Of a stretch of 51,620 bases of DNA, positions 40,099-49,273 are shown piece after piece. Positions within the stretch are counted from its first letter, which is position 1, and the number at the start of each line of letters is the position of its first letter. A program made the position numbers and the translations under genes. Below the pieces are notes generated by a model. It was not told the origin of the DNA, ran no database searches, and worked only from the letters and a program-made list of their open reading frames with translations. Source of the stretch: UBA668 sp043721915 (GTDB lineage Bacteria > Actinomycetota > Acidimicrobiia > Acidimicrobiales > Ilumatobacteraceae); contig JAYSPV010000125.1 in the NCBI GenBank assembly GCA_043721915.1, forward strand, positions 1 to 51,620, in the 5' to 3' direction.

Positions 40099-41243
40099 GT
40101 TGCTGCGCCGTGGCGTGGGAGTACGGCGGTGATGGCCCAGCCGCGCCCGACAGCTGGACCGGCTTCGAGTGTGCCGCCGAGCAGCATGGTGCGTTCCTTC
40201 ATCCCGATCAGCCCGTAACCGGGCGATGTGCCGGCGTTGAATGCGGCAGGGTCACCGTCGTCGCGCACGGTGAGGCGGATGTGGTCGGCGTCGCCGGCGA
40301 CCTCGACCTCGACACGGGTGGCGTGGCGTGCGTGGCGGATCGCGTTGGTGATCGACTCCTGGGCAAGGCGGTAGACGGCGGCACCGGTGCTCGGCCGCAG
40401 ATCGTCGAGACCTTCGTCGACGTGTACTGCGACGGTGGGGTTGCTACCGACGTGGCGGGCGAGTTTCGCGATGTCGGCAACGCCGCGCTGTGGGGTGAGG
40501 TCAGGACCCTCGCCACCGCGGAGTGCGGAGACCATGAAACGCATCTCGGCGAGGGCACGAGAGGCCTCGGACTCGATTGCCTCCAATGCGCGGGCGGCCG
40601 CCGCAGGGTTGGAGGCGGCGACGGTCCGCCCGGCCTGGGCCTGGATCACGATCGCGGATACGTGGTGGGCGACGGTGTCGTGCAGTTCGCGTGCCAACTG
40701 CTCGCGCTCGCGCAATTTGACCTGATCGGTCTCGCGGGACCTGGCCGTTGTTCGGTACCGAATGGCGGCTCCGAGGGCGGCGGGGAGCAGCAGGAACAGC
40801 GCGCCACCGGCCGCTTCACCCCAGTTGTTGACACCGTTCGGCCCGTGCGGCGCGTGAGCAGCGACCACCATCGCCATGCCGATGATGCAGTGGGCGCCCG
40901 AGGCCCAACGCAGCAACGCGTAGGGGAGCAGGAGGAGGGCCGCCGAGCTGAACAGCATGGCGGAGTCGTGCGCGCCGAAGAACGTGATGCTGTCGCTGAT
41001 GGCGTGAGCGGTGAACGCGATCGCGACGGCGGCCAGCGGGTGCGTGCGTCGATCCAGCATGACGACGGCGCACGCCACTCCGAGCACGAATGCCACCGGC
41101 GGCCAGCCGAGGTCGGTCCGCAGCAGCACTTCGAGGACGGTGGCGATGAGGAGACCGCCGGTGAGCACCCAGTCGCGCCAGACGCGCTCGGGCGGATTCG
41201 GGACGCGGGGCTCGGCCCACAGTTGTCGGACCGTGTTGATCAC
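40095..41243 (-). CDS. Sensor histidine kinase (HisKA_3 type)
   Basis: A 382-residue membrane kinase. Four or five membrane helices occupy residues 25-165. The phosphorylation helix is ELHDTVAHHVSAI (His in the first HD pair), and the C-terminal HATPase domain has AQESITNAIRHA, VRDDGDP and GYGLIGMKERTMLLGG. No extracellular sensor domain is evident, so it may sense membrane state. It is paired with the response regulator by a 4-nt overlap and is divergent from the MMPL gene. Confidence 0.93.
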   Translation of the reverse strand: MINTVRQLWAEPRVPNPPERVWRDWVLTGGLLIATVLEVLLRTDLGWPPVAFVLGVACAVVMLDRRTHPLAAVAIAFTAHAISDSITFFGAHDSAMLFSSAALLLLPYALLRWASGAHCIIGMAMVVAAHAPHGPNGVNNWGEAAGGALFLLLPAALGAAIRYRTTARSRETDQVKLREREQLARELHDTVAHHVSAIVIQAQAGRTVAASNPAAAARALEAIESEASRALAEMRFMVSALRGGEGPDLTPQRGVADIAKLARHVGSNPTVAVHVDEGLDDLRPSTGAAVYRLAQESITNAIRHARHATRVEVEVAGDADHIRLTVRDDGDPAAFNAGTSPGYGLIGMKERTMLLGGTLEAGPAVGRGWAITAVLPRHGAAT

Positions 41244-41299
41244 GCCGCCAGCTTAGGGACGTGCGGTAGGTGCGTGAAGTGGCCGAAAGTACGGTCTTC

Positions 41300-41321
41300 G
41301 CCTCAGCCGGAGGGTTGAGGC
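41300..41321. promoter_or_regulatory. Inverted repeat in the kinase/MMPL divergent region
   Basis: GCCTCA (41300-41305) and TGAGGC (41316-41321) are exact inverses across 10 bp, and CTTCG/CGAAG lie outside them less evenly. The spot between the divergent promoters suits a NarL-type regulator site. Confidence 0.35.
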
Positions 41322-41404
41322 AGGTTGGACCGAAGGGGCGATGTCGTTGTCGGCCGGCGAGGGCACGATGCACGCCTACGTTCGTTCGAGGAGAGAAGAA
41401 ACTG

Positions 41405-43654
41405 ATGTCGCGAGCCCTGTATCGATTGGGACGACTGGCCGCACGGCGGCCGTGGGCCGTACTGGCAGCCTGGCTGGTGGTCGCGGTGGTCGTGGTGTCG
41501 GCGGCGTCAGCCTTCGGACGCGAGTTGGAGGATGCGTTCGAGGCACCGGGGCTGGACTCGACGGAGGCGACGGATCTGCTCACCTCCGCCGCGTCGGACG
41601 CAGCGGGCCCCACCGCCCAGGTGGTTGTGACGCCGATCGACGGCGGCTCGTTCTTTGCCTCAGCGGCCGCGCGTGCGGCCTTGGCCGAAGTGCAGTTGGC
41701 GGTGACAGCTCTCCCGAACGTGCTGGGTGCCACCGACCCAGCTGGCGCATTGGCGCAGGGCGAGGCGGCAGCGACAGCGAGTGGTTCCGTCTCGGCCGAC
41801 GGGCGGGTCGCGTTGGTGCGCGTGCAATACGCAGTGCTCGACGACCTGAGCCCGAAGGATCTCGACCGACTGAAGGCGGTTGCTGCGGAGCTCGGCGATG
41901 GTTCGCCGCTGCAGGTGGAGCTCAACGGCGATCTGTTCTTCGCGTTCGAGGAGCCGGCGACGAACGTCGGCGAGTTGATCGGCCTCTTCGCGGCGGTGAT
42001 CATCCTGTTGCTCGCGTTCGGCTCACTGATCGCGATGGGTCTTCCCATCGGGATGGCCCTGTTCGGGTTGGCGCTCGGTATCAGCTCGATGTCGCTGATC
42101 ACCTACCTGATCGAGATCCCGAGCTGGGCGCCCGACATCGCCAGCATGGTCGGCCTCGGTGTGGGCATCGACTACGCGCTGTTCGTGGTCACACGGCACC
42201 GCGAGTTCCTCGCCCGTGGGATGACTGTCGAGGAGTCCGTCGGTCGTGCCACCGCAACGGCCGGTCAGGCCGTGATCTTCGCCGGCGGCACCGTGGTCAT
42301 CGCCATTCTCGGTCTTGCCGTTGCCGGTGTGCCGTTCATGACCTCGGCGGGCGTCGCCATCTCGGTCACGGTCCTGTTGATGGTCGTTGCGTCGGTCACC
42401 TTGCTGCCTGCGTTCCTCGGCCTTGCGGGGCACCGCATCAATCGTTGGGGGCTGCACCGCCGTGGCGTGCACCTGGCCGAGCCGGGCGCGCGCTGGGAAC
42501 GGTGGGGCGGCCATGTCGCCCGTCACGCATGGGGTTATGCGATCGGTGTCACCGTGTTGCTGCTCGCAGTTGCGGCGCCGGTCTTCGCGATGCGGTTGGG
42601 CTTCCCCGACGACGGTTCCCAGCCCGAGGGCCGGACCCAACGTCGAGCGTACGACCTGGTCGCGGAAGGCTTCGGCCCGGGCACGAACGGCCCGCTGCTG
42701 ATCGCGATCGACCTCGACGGCGACCAGTCGGTGCTCGAGCCGCTGCAGGCCGCGATCGCCGCCGATCGCGGGATTGCGGCGGTCGGTCCGGCGCAGGTGA
42801 ACGATGCAGCGGGTGTCGCGACGATCGTCGCCATCCCGCGCACCGCACCGCAGGACAACGCCACGTTCGACACCATCGATCGCCTCCGGTCCGACGTCTT
42901 CCCGCTGGTCCTCGCAGGGAGTGACGCATCGGCGCATGTCGGCGGGCAGACCGCCACCTTCGGTGACATCGGCGGGCGGGTGAGTGATCGACTTGCGCTG
43001 TTCATCGCCGCCGTGCTGGTGCTGTCGTTCCTGCTGCTGACACTGGTGTTTCGTTCGGTGGTCGTCGCGTTGAAGGCGGCGCTGATGAACCTGTTGAGCA
43101 TCGGCGCCGCATTCGGTGTGCTGGTGATGGTCTTCCAGTGGGGGTGGGGCAAAGATCTGATCGGGCTCGAGTCGACGGTGCCGGTGGTGGCGTTCATCCC
43201 GATGTTCATGTTCGCGATCCTGTTCGGTCTGTCGATGGACTACGAGGTGTTCCTGCTCTCCCGAGTGCGCGAGGAGTACTTGCGCACGGGCGACAACGAC
43301 ACCTCGGTGCTGCACGGCATCGCGATCACGGCGCGTGTGATCACCTCGGCAGCGCTGATCATGATCTCGGTCTTCCTCGGGTTCGTCCTCGGCGACGACC
43401 CGGTCACCAAGATGATGGGCCTCGGCCTGGCGACCGCGATCTTCATCGACGCAACCATCGTGCGGATGGTGCTGGTGCCCGCAACGATGAAGCTGATGGG
43501 CAACGCGAACTGGTGGCTGCCGGCGTGGCTCGATCGACGAATGCCACGCATCGACATCGACGGGGAAGCCGGTCTGCCGGAGCCGGAGATGGAGCCCGCC
43601 GCGCTGGCCGATACGACCGACCTCACCGGCGACCGACTGCTGGTGGACGCGTGA
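41405..43654 (+). CDS. MMPL/RND-family transporter
   Basis: A 749-residue membrane protein with two MMPL repeats. Each has the proton-relay Asp-Tyr in its membrane core: VGLGVGIDYALFVVTRHREF and ILFGLSMDYEVFLLSRVREE. Twelve helices are expected with two large outer domains (residues about 45-190 and 400-550). MmpL transporters export lipids or hydrophobic compounds. ATG 41405 follows GAGGAGAG. The upstream two-component system probably controls it, and the next gene is coupled by GTGA. Confidence 0.95.
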   Translation: MSRALYRLGRLAARRPWAVLAAWLVVAVVVVSAASAFGRELEDAFEAPGLDSTEATDLLTSAASDAAGPTAQVVVTPIDGGSFFASAAARAALAEVQLAVTALPNVLGATDPAGALAQGEAAATASGSVSADGRVALVRVQYAVLDDLSPKDLDRLKAVAAELGDGSPLQVELNGDLFFAFEEPATNVGELIGLFAAVIILLLAFGSLIAMGLPIGMALFGLALGISSMSLITYLIEIPSWAPDIASMVGLGVGIDYALFVVTRHREFLARGMTVEESVGRATATAGQAVIFAGGTVVIAILGLAVAGVPFMTSAGVAISVTVLLMVVASVTLLPAFLGLAGHRINRWGLHRRGVHLAEPGARWERWGGHVARHAWGYAIGVTVLLLAVAAPVFAMRLGFPDDGSQPEGRTQRRAYDLVAEGFGPGTNGPLLIAIDLDGDQSVLEPLQAAIAADRGIAAVGPAQVNDAAGVATIVAIPRTAPQDNATFDTIDRLRSDVFPLVLAGSDASAHVGGQTATFGDIGGRVSDRLALFIAAVLVLSFLLLTLVFRSVVVALKAALMNLLSIGAAFGVLVMVFQWGWGKDLIGLESTVPVVAFIPMFMFAILFGLSMDYEVFLLSRVREEYLRTGDNDTSVLHGIAITARVITSAALIMISVFLGFVLGDDPVTKMMGLGLATAIFIDATIVRMVLVPATMKLMGNANWWLPAWLDRRMPRIDIDGEAGLPEPEMEPAALADTTDLTGDRLLVDA

Positions 43655-44247
43655 GCGCCTCCGAGCACGTCACCTACCCGGTGCGGTTGACGGTCGACTA
43701 CCCGGACCGCCCGCTCGACCGGCTCACCTCGGCGTTGCGCGCCGTCACCGCGCTGCCGATCCTGGTGCTCGTCTGCCTCGTCAGTTGGGGCCGCTCGTCA
43801 GGCCTGCTGACGGTGCCGGTGGCGCTGATGGTGCTGTTCCGCCGCAAGTACCCACGCTGGTGGTTCGACTGGCACCTGCAGTTGGCTCGCTTCGAGACAC
43901 GGGCATTCGCCTACCTGCTGCTGCTGGATGACCGCTACCCGTCTGCCGAGGAGGAGCAGGGGGTGCACCTGGAGATCGACTATCCCGACGCCGAACGTGA
44001 TCTCAACCGCTGGCTGCCGCTGGCGAAGTGGCTGCTCGTCCTGCCCCACGTGGTCGTGATGGCGGTGCTGCTGGTCGGCGTCGTGCCGGCAACTGTTGCG
44101 GCCTGGTTCGCGATCGTGGTCACGGGCCGATATCCGCGTGGGTTGTTCGGCTACGTCGTGGGTGTGCTGCGGTGGGGTAGCAGGGTGCAGGGCTACGCGT
44201 TCACGCTCGTCACCGATCGCTACCCACCGTTCCGGCTTGCCCCGTGA
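43651..44247 (+). CDS. DUF4389 domain membrane protein
   Basis: A 198-residue protein with two similar halves, each having a YPxR/DYPD motif (VTYPVRLTVDYPDRPLDRL; LEIDYPDAERDLNRWLPL) followed by one or two membrane helices and a WxW-type end (RWWFDWHLQLARFETRAFAY; GVLRWGSRVQGYAFTLVTDR). The function is unknown. GTG 43651 overlaps the MMPL stop by 4 nt, suggesting an accessory role in the MMPL complex. Confidence 0.85.
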   Translation: MSASEHVTYPVRLTVDYPDRPLDRLTSALRAVTALPILVLVCLVSWGRSSGLLTVPVALMVLFRRKYPRWWFDWHLQLARFETRAFAYLLLLDDRYPSAEEEQGVHLEIDYPDAERDLNRWLPLAKWLLVLPHVVVMAVLLVGVVPATVAAWFAIVVTGRYPRGLFGYVVGVLRWGSRVQGYAFTLVTDRYPPFRLAP

Positions 44248-44414
44248 GGCCGCCGCAACGGTGAAGGAACACTGGTGGCCAAGCGCGGAGTCGAACCGCC
44301 AAGTCACCCGAGGGCAACTGCTCACCGCCGTACCCCGGTAGCCGCCTCAGAGTGTGCCGGACGACGCGCCCGTTGCCAACCGCCGAAGGACACTCGTGTG
44401 AGAGGTGAGCCGGC
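44248..44414. other. Gap between DUF4389 and degV with a tRNA-like segment
   Basis: No gene is seen. On the minus strand there is a T-arm-like GGCGGTTCGACTCCGC (44286-44300), then a GGCCACCA-like end, and a 7-bp hairpin AGTTGCC/GGTGACT in the place of a long variable arm. No matching acceptor strand or anticodon could be found. Confidence 0.3.
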
Positions 44415-45260
44415 CTACTTGATGACGCTGTAGGCGATGCCGATGGTGCCTCGACCCGTGTGGCTGCCCACCACCGGGCCGATGTCGCCGACCACGATCT
44501 CGCCGGCGTGGTGCGCACGCAGCATCTCGACGAACGAGTCGACATCGCTGCAGTCGGCGTTGAGCACCATCAGGTTCTCCACCGGACCTGCCTTGGCGAG
44601 CGTCTCGACGAGGAACGCGAGCGCCTTGCTGCGCGTGCGCTGCTTGCCGCCCTCTTCGACCTTGCCGTCGCGCACTTCGATGATCGGCTTGATCGAGAGC
44701 ACCGAGGCGAGCATGGCCTTGGCGCCACCGATGCGGCCGCCCTTCTTGAGGTTCTCGAGCGTGTCGAGTGCGCCCCACACCTTGGTACGGGTGGCCAGGT
44801 CGGTGGCGCGGTCGACCACGGCCTGGTGGCTGGCGCCTCCGGCTGCGAGGCGGGCGGAGTCCATCACGATCGCGCCCAGTCCCAGCGTGCACTGCTGGCT
44901 GTCGACGACGGTGACCGAGATCTCCGACGCAACGCCACGCGCCGCCAGTTCGGCGGACTGCATCGTGGCACTGAGCCCTGCGCTGAGGCTGATGACCACG
45001 ATGCTCGTTGCGCCCTGTGCGGCGAGCTTTCGGTAGGCGGCCTCGAACTGGCCGGGCGCCGGCGCGGCGGTCTCGGGCAGGGTGGCCGACGCGGCGCACT
45101 TCGCCCAGAACTCGGCCGGGGTGAGATCCGCACGGTCGACATACTCGTGGCCGTCGATGCGGATGGTGAGAGGGACGATTTCGATCCCGAGTTCATCGGC
45201 GACGTGCTGGGGCAGGTCGCACGCGGAGTCGGTGACGATACGGACGCTGTTGGTGCTCAC
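44415..45260 (-). CDS. DegV-family fatty-acid-binding protein
   Basis: A 281-residue DegV protein. Family marks are RIVTDSACDLPQHVADELGI, VISLSAGLSATMQSA (Ser-rich lipid head-group site), LENLKKGGRIGGAKA and HTGRGTIGIAY at the end. In Firmicutes related proteins (FakB) present fatty acids to a kinase; no fakA-like gene is seen here. GTG 45260 overlaps the stop of the upstream DUF6049 gene (GTGA). Confidence 0.93.
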   Translation of the reverse strand: MSTNSVRIVTDSACDLPQHVADELGIEIVPLTIRIDGHEYVDRADLTPAEFWAKCAASATLPETAAPAPGQFEAAYRKLAAQGATSIVVISLSAGLSATMQSAELAARGVASEISVTVVDSQQCTLGLGAIVMDSARLAAGGASHQAVVDRATDLATRTKVWGALDTLENLKKGGRIGGAKAMLASVLSIKPIIEVRDGKVEEGGKQRTRSKALAFLVETLAKAGPVENLMVLNADCSDVDSFVEMLRAHHAGEIVVGDIGPVVGSHTGRGTIGIAYSVIK

Positions 45261-47422
45261 GAGTGTGGGAGGGTACTCGTTGCGGCGTCGGGTGACAGCC
45301 CTGAGCCGTCGTCGGTGTCGGTCGTGGTGCTGCTCGCCGTGTTGGCGGCGTCGCGACCGAGGGTCGTCGGGTGCTTGTTGATCGACGTCGCAGCCAGCGC
45401 CGCCAGACGCGCACGGCGGTTCTTGCGCATGTGGCGTACCCACCACGAGAGGACGACGAGCAGCAACGCTCCGGTGATCAGGTTGCCGAGGCCGCTGAGC
45501 ACCGTCACGCTCGCGGTGAGCGGCACGGGTGGGGCGAGCGGCGTGTTGCCGTCGGGGGTGAACACCTGCATGCTCGCGGGGAATCGGCCGTTGGTAAGGG
45601 TCTCGATCCGGATCCGTACCTCGGTGAAGCTCTGCGGGGGCAGCTCCTGGACGACATCACCGTCAGGGAACTTCAACTTCGACGACGTCATGCGCACTCG
45701 TACCGTGAGTGCGATGTCGCTGTTGTTGTACAGCTTGATCGGCACCGTCGTGCTGCGGCCGGTGAGGCTGAACGAAAAGCCGGCCGGCAACTCGATGGCG
45801 GTGCGGATCGCGGTCATCTCGGCTCTGATCTCGCCGACCATCCGGGCGACCTGCTCGTCGCTGAGCGCGTCGGTCGGGAGGACGTCGATCCGCGCGCGCC
45901 AGTTGCCGACGCGGACGCCGCCGTCGGCGAGCATCCCTGCGGTGCTGGCTGCTTCGAAGGTGAGCTCGCCGACGAGGGAGGTACGAACCGTCAGGTCGTG
46001 GAGCGGCACGGTCGGGAGCCCGACGATGATCTCGCGACCGTCGATCATCAGGCGATCGGTGCGCACACCCAACAGATCGAGCGTGGTTGGCGCGAGCGCG
46101 GGCGTCGTCAGCAGTGAGGAGATCGCGGCGTACGTCGTGGGGTCGGGCGGCGAAAGGTCGGGGGTACCAAGGGTGACGCCATGGCGGCTCGGGTCGCCTC
46201 CGCTGTCGACGATCTGCTGGCGGTAGGCGAGTAGGTCGGTGATCGCATAGATGCCCGTGAGCGCCGGCGTCGAGGTGGGTCTGGCCAACACGGGGCCGAG
46301 CAGACGGTCGGTCACCGTCAGCCCCACCGTCACCCCGGGGGCCACCTCGACCTGCACGAGCTGGGAGAAATCGGTGAAGACGCCGGTCGTGTTCGGCAAC
46401 GCATCGAACACCTCAGGGGTGGTGACCATCAACCGGGCGCCCAGATCGCGGAGGAGGGCGCCGCCGTCCTGCGTCAGTGCCGAATCCAGGAATGCGAGTG
46501 TGCGCCGCGATGGTTTGGCGACGATGCCGGCGAGGTCGTCCTCGCCGTCGCGCAACCATTGCGTGTACAGGGTGCTCGATCCGGCTGCGGCCGCCGACGA
46601 CGGGTCGAGCGGGCTTCGTGGCGACGACAGCACGTCGTGGCGCGCGATCGCTGCCGCGACGCGTGCCACGAGCTCGGCGCCCGCCTCGCTGCTGGCAGCG
46701 ACAGCGGTGAGGAGCGCCGGTGGCACGCGCACGGCCACGGTGGTGGTGCTGGCTTCGAGCACCTGCGTCAGCTGGGTGAGTTCGGCGATGATCTCATCGG
46801 TGACGATCACCTCGCGGAGGTCGTCGAAGGCGACCTCCGAACGAGTGGTCATCGCGAACGCAACCGGAAGCGCGACCTCTGGTTCCTCGTCGGGCCCAGG
46901 GAGGCGGTGCACGAAGGTGAGCACGTCGGCGAGGACCTCGCCGCCCGCCCGCAACTCGATGAGGACGGGGTAGAGGCCCGTCTTCGAGAGCTGTAGCGCG
47001 TCGCGAGTTCGTGTGGTGGTCTCGAGCAGCACGCTCGCCGCCACGTGGCCGGGCACCGGCTGAGGAAGCAGGGCGGCTGCCAGCTCGACGCTGTCGACGC
47101 TGCGCGGCAGTTCGCGCAACCGCGCAGCGGCGACCTCGTCACGGGTGACGACCGGGCGGAAGGCCGTGACGACGACGGTCGCGTCGGTCTGGACCGAGAG
47201 GTCGGCAACGCCGACGAGATCGAGTACGAACACGATCGTGCCGTCGGGGGCGATGTCGTACGGCGTCTGTGAGACGAGCCCGATGGCGCGGATCGACGCG
47301 TGAGCCGTCGAGGCACCCACCTGCAACAGACCGACCTGCAGTGCCAGTGCGGCGACCATGCCCAACAGCGCCCACGCGGGCATGGCGCGCATGGCGCGCC
47401 GGCGAACGCTCAGCCGCGTCAC
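45257..47422 (-). CDS. DUF6049-like exported membrane-anchored protein (Rv3909-like)
   Basis: A 721-residue protein. A signal peptide or anchor spans residues 12-43. The large outer part contains a glycosidase-like region (ITDEIIAELTQLTQVLEAS; GARLMVTTPEVFDALPN) and a beta-rich stretch (TVPIKLYNNSDIALTVRVRM). One membrane helix (GNLITGALLLVVLSWWV) and a short basic tail close it. In mycobacteria the homologue Rv3909 precedes mviN and sits near pcnA, which matches this order. The role in the envelope is unknown. It overlaps the upstream GNAT by 4 nt. Confidence 0.82.
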   Translation of the reverse strand: MTRLSVRRRAMRAMPAWALLGMVAALALQVGLLQVGASTAHASIRAIGLVSQTPYDIAPDGTIVFVLDLVGVADLSVQTDATVVVTAFRPVVTRDEVAAARLRELPRSVDSVELAAALLPQPVPGHVAASVLLETTTRTRDALQLSKTGLYPVLIELRAGGEVLADVLTFVHRLPGPDEEPEVALPVAFAMTTRSEVAFDDLREVIVTDEIIAELTQLTQVLEASTTTVAVRVPPALLTAVAASSEAGAELVARVAAAIARHDVLSSPRSPLDPSSAAAAGSSTLYTQWLRDGEDDLAGIVAKPSRRTLAFLDSALTQDGGALLRDLGARLMVTTPEVFDALPNTTGVFTDFSQLVQVEVAPGVTVGLTVTDRLLGPVLARPTSTPALTGIYAITDLLAYRQQIVDSGGDPSRHGVTLGTPDLSPPDPTTYAAISSLLTTPALAPTTLDLLGVRTDRLMIDGREIIVGLPTVPLHDLTVRTSLVGELTFEAASTAGMLADGGVRVGNWRARIDVLPTDALSDEQVARMVGEIRAEMTAIRTAIELPAGFSFSLTGRSTTVPIKLYNNSDIALTVRVRMTSSKLKFPDGDVVQELPPQSFTEVRIRIETLTNGRFPASMQVFTPDGNTPLAPPVPLTASVTVLSGLGNLITGALLLVVLSWWVRHMRKNRRARLAALAATSINKHPTTLGRDAANTASSTTTDTDDGSGLSPDAATSTLPHS

Positions 47423-48186
47423 GTGAGTGCCTGTTCGTAGACGCGCAGGCGGTCACCGAGACGACGAAAGCCGGTGGTCTCGTAGAGATGCAGGGCCGGT
47501 TCGTTGTCGATCGGGGTGTTGACCAGCACCCGCTGCACGCGCCAGCGGGCCGACCACTGCAGCGAGTCCAGCACGAGCGCGCGGCCCAACCCCTGGCGTT
47601 GTGCGTGAGGGTGGACCGCGAGTCGTTGCAAGAAGCCCTGCTTTCCGTCACGGCCAGAGATCGCATAGGCGGCGAGCGCTCCGCTGGTGTCGTCGACGCA
47701 GCGGGCGCGGTGTCGAGGAGTTGCAGAACAGACGTCGCCCACGGCGAGCGGCTGCAACGCCCACTGATCACCGAATGCGCTGAGATCGATCGCGCTGGCC
47801 GCGGCGTGCTTCGTGACGAGCAGTCGGTTCGTGGAGACCGAGCGATGCGCGGCACGGCCCGGTGCGAGGTGCTCCAGCAGCACCAGTTCCTGGATCACGT
47901 GGAAGCCCGCGGTCTCCGCTCGAAGCCCGGCGCTGGTGGCCAAGGCGGTGGTGCGCACCGTGGTGTACCCCAGATCGCGCAGTTCGTCGGACCACCGCCG
48001 CAGGTCGGCCAGTGACGGCAGGGTGTGCTGTTGGTACATCACCAGCTGCGCGGTGCGGGGTTGGAACGACCACGGCCGGACACGGCACGAGACACCGTGT
48101 GCGCCGATCACGATCGTCGGACCCGGCGCGGCGCTGTCCTGATCGTCGCCCTGCAGCGGTTCCCTGCGCACCGGCTTGCTGTTCAC
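47419..48186 (-). CDS. GNAT-family N-acetyltransferase
   Basis: About 255 residues. The C-terminal GNAT domain is clear: GFLQRLAVHPHAQRQGLGRALVLDSL holds the acetyl-CoA loop, then VNTPIDNEPALHLYETTGFRRLG. The N-terminal half may be a decayed GNAT repeat (LRRWSDELRDLGYTTVRTTAL). The GTG start at 48186 is a guess; the frame runs to 48504 but would overlap the divergent gene. It takes the place of mutT4 between pcnA and the Rv3909-like gene of mycobacteria. Confidence 0.75.
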   Translation of the reverse strand: MNSKPVRREPLQGDDQDSAAPGPTIVIGAHGVSCRVRPWSFQPRTAQLVMYQQHTLPSLADLRRWSDELRDLGYTTVRTTALATSAGLRAETAGFHVIQELVLLEHLAPGRAAHRSVSTNRLLVTKHAAASAIDLSAFGDQWALQPLAVGDVCSATPRHRARCVDDTSGALAAYAISGRDGKQGFLQRLAVHPHAQRQGLGRALVLDSLQWSARWRVQRVLVNTPIDNEPALHLYETTGFRRLGDRLRVYEQALT

Positions 48187-48256
48187 GGCTCTGACGGTAG
48201 CGGTTCGGACCGAACGCCCTTCGTCGCCAACGACAGGCCCGATAGCGTCGCAGTTC

Positions 48257-49273
48257 GTGACCGTGCTCTTCGCCACCCATGCCGCGTACCTCGAGCACCT
48301 CGCCGGGCCGCGCCACCCGGAACGCCCCGAGCGGCTGCAGGCAGTGCTCGACGGCGTCGAGTTGGCCGGCCTGCACGACGCGCTCGAGCCGATCGAGCCA
48401 GAGCCTGCGACCCGCGTCGATTTGGAACGTGTGCACCCGGCGCCGTATCTCGACCGCATCGAGGGCATCTGTGCGGCAGGTGGTGGCAGGCTCGATGCCG
48501 ACACCTACGCGAGCGCCGGTTCGTGGCATGCAGCGACACTCGCCGCGGGAGCGGGCCTCACTGCGGTTCGTGCCCTTCAGGACGGTCGCGGCACCGCTGC
48601 ATTCTGCGCGGTGCGCCCACCCGGTCATCACGCCACCGCGCACGAATCGATGGGGTTCTGCTTCGTCAACAACGTTGCGGTCGTCGCCGCCGCGCTGGCC
48701 GATCAAGGCGAGCGGGTGATGATCTTCGACTACGACGCCCACCATGGCAACGGCACGCAGGCCGTCTTCTACCACGACCCGCGGGTGTTGTTCGTCAGCC
48801 TCCATCAGTGGCCGCTGTATCCCGGCACGGGCCGCCACACCGAGGTCGGCGAGGGGTCCGCGCGTGGCATGACGGTCAACATCCCTCTGCCTCCCGGGGC
48901 CACCGGCGATGTCTACCTCTACGCCTTCGACGAGCTGGTGGCGCCGATCGCGGATCGCTTCCGGCCCACGTGGGTGATCATCTCTGCGGGGTTCGACGCC
49001 CACCGCAACGACCCGATCACCGAGCTCGCGCTCGCGGCCGGCGATTACGCCCCTCTCACGGCCCGTGCGCTGTCGCTGGTGCCCGCCGGTAGACGGCTGG
49101 TGATGCTGGAGGGCGGCTACGACCTCGAGGCACTCACGCTCTCGTCCGCAACCGTGCTGCGTCAGCTGGCCGACGAGGGTGGTGTGCCGTGGGAGAAGGC
49201 CACGGCCGGCGGCCCCGGCGGCGGCGCCGTGCGAAGGGCGCGCGACTTCTGGGACCACGAGGAGCTGCTGTGA
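48257..49273 (+). CDS. Histone-deacetylase-family protein (AcuC/AphA-like)
   Basis: A 338-residue zinc deacetylase fold. Motifs are RHPERPERLQAVLDG, the active-site RPPGHHA (two His), FCFVNNVAVVA, FDYDAHHGNGTQ (Asp and His zinc ligands) and SAGFDAHRNDP (third ligand). Bacterial members deacetylate acetylated lysine or polyamines. GTG 48257 is used because the longer frame lies across the divergent promoter region. Its stop overlaps the CCA-enzyme start (GTGA), which ties expression of the two together. Confidence 0.92.
   Translation: MTVLFATHAAYLEHLAGPRHPERPERLQAVLDGVELAGLHDALEPIEPEPATRVDLERVHPAPYLDRIEGICAAGGGRLDADTYASAGSWHAATLAAGAGLTAVRALQDGRGTAAFCAVRPPGHHATAHESMGFCFVNNVAVVAAALADQGERVMIFDYDAHHGNGTQAVFYHDPRVLFVSLHQWPLYPGTGRHTEVGEGSARGMTVNIPLPPGATGDVYLYAFDELVAPIADRFRPTWVIISAGFDAHRNDPITELALAAGDYAPLTARALSLVPAGRRLVMLEGGYDLEALTLSSATVLRQLADEGGVPWEKATAGGPGGGAVRRARDFWDHEELL

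Noticed and set aside
37201..40218. 1005-codon plus-strand open frame
   Set aside because: It is an antisense shadow of the sigma factor, Ser/Thr kinase and response regulator genes, all of which have clear family motifs on the minus strand.
44274..44372. Selenocysteine tRNA
   Set aside because: The T arm and variable-arm-like hairpin fit loosely, but no 8-bp acceptor stem or TCA anticodon exists. Kept only as a structural curiosity.
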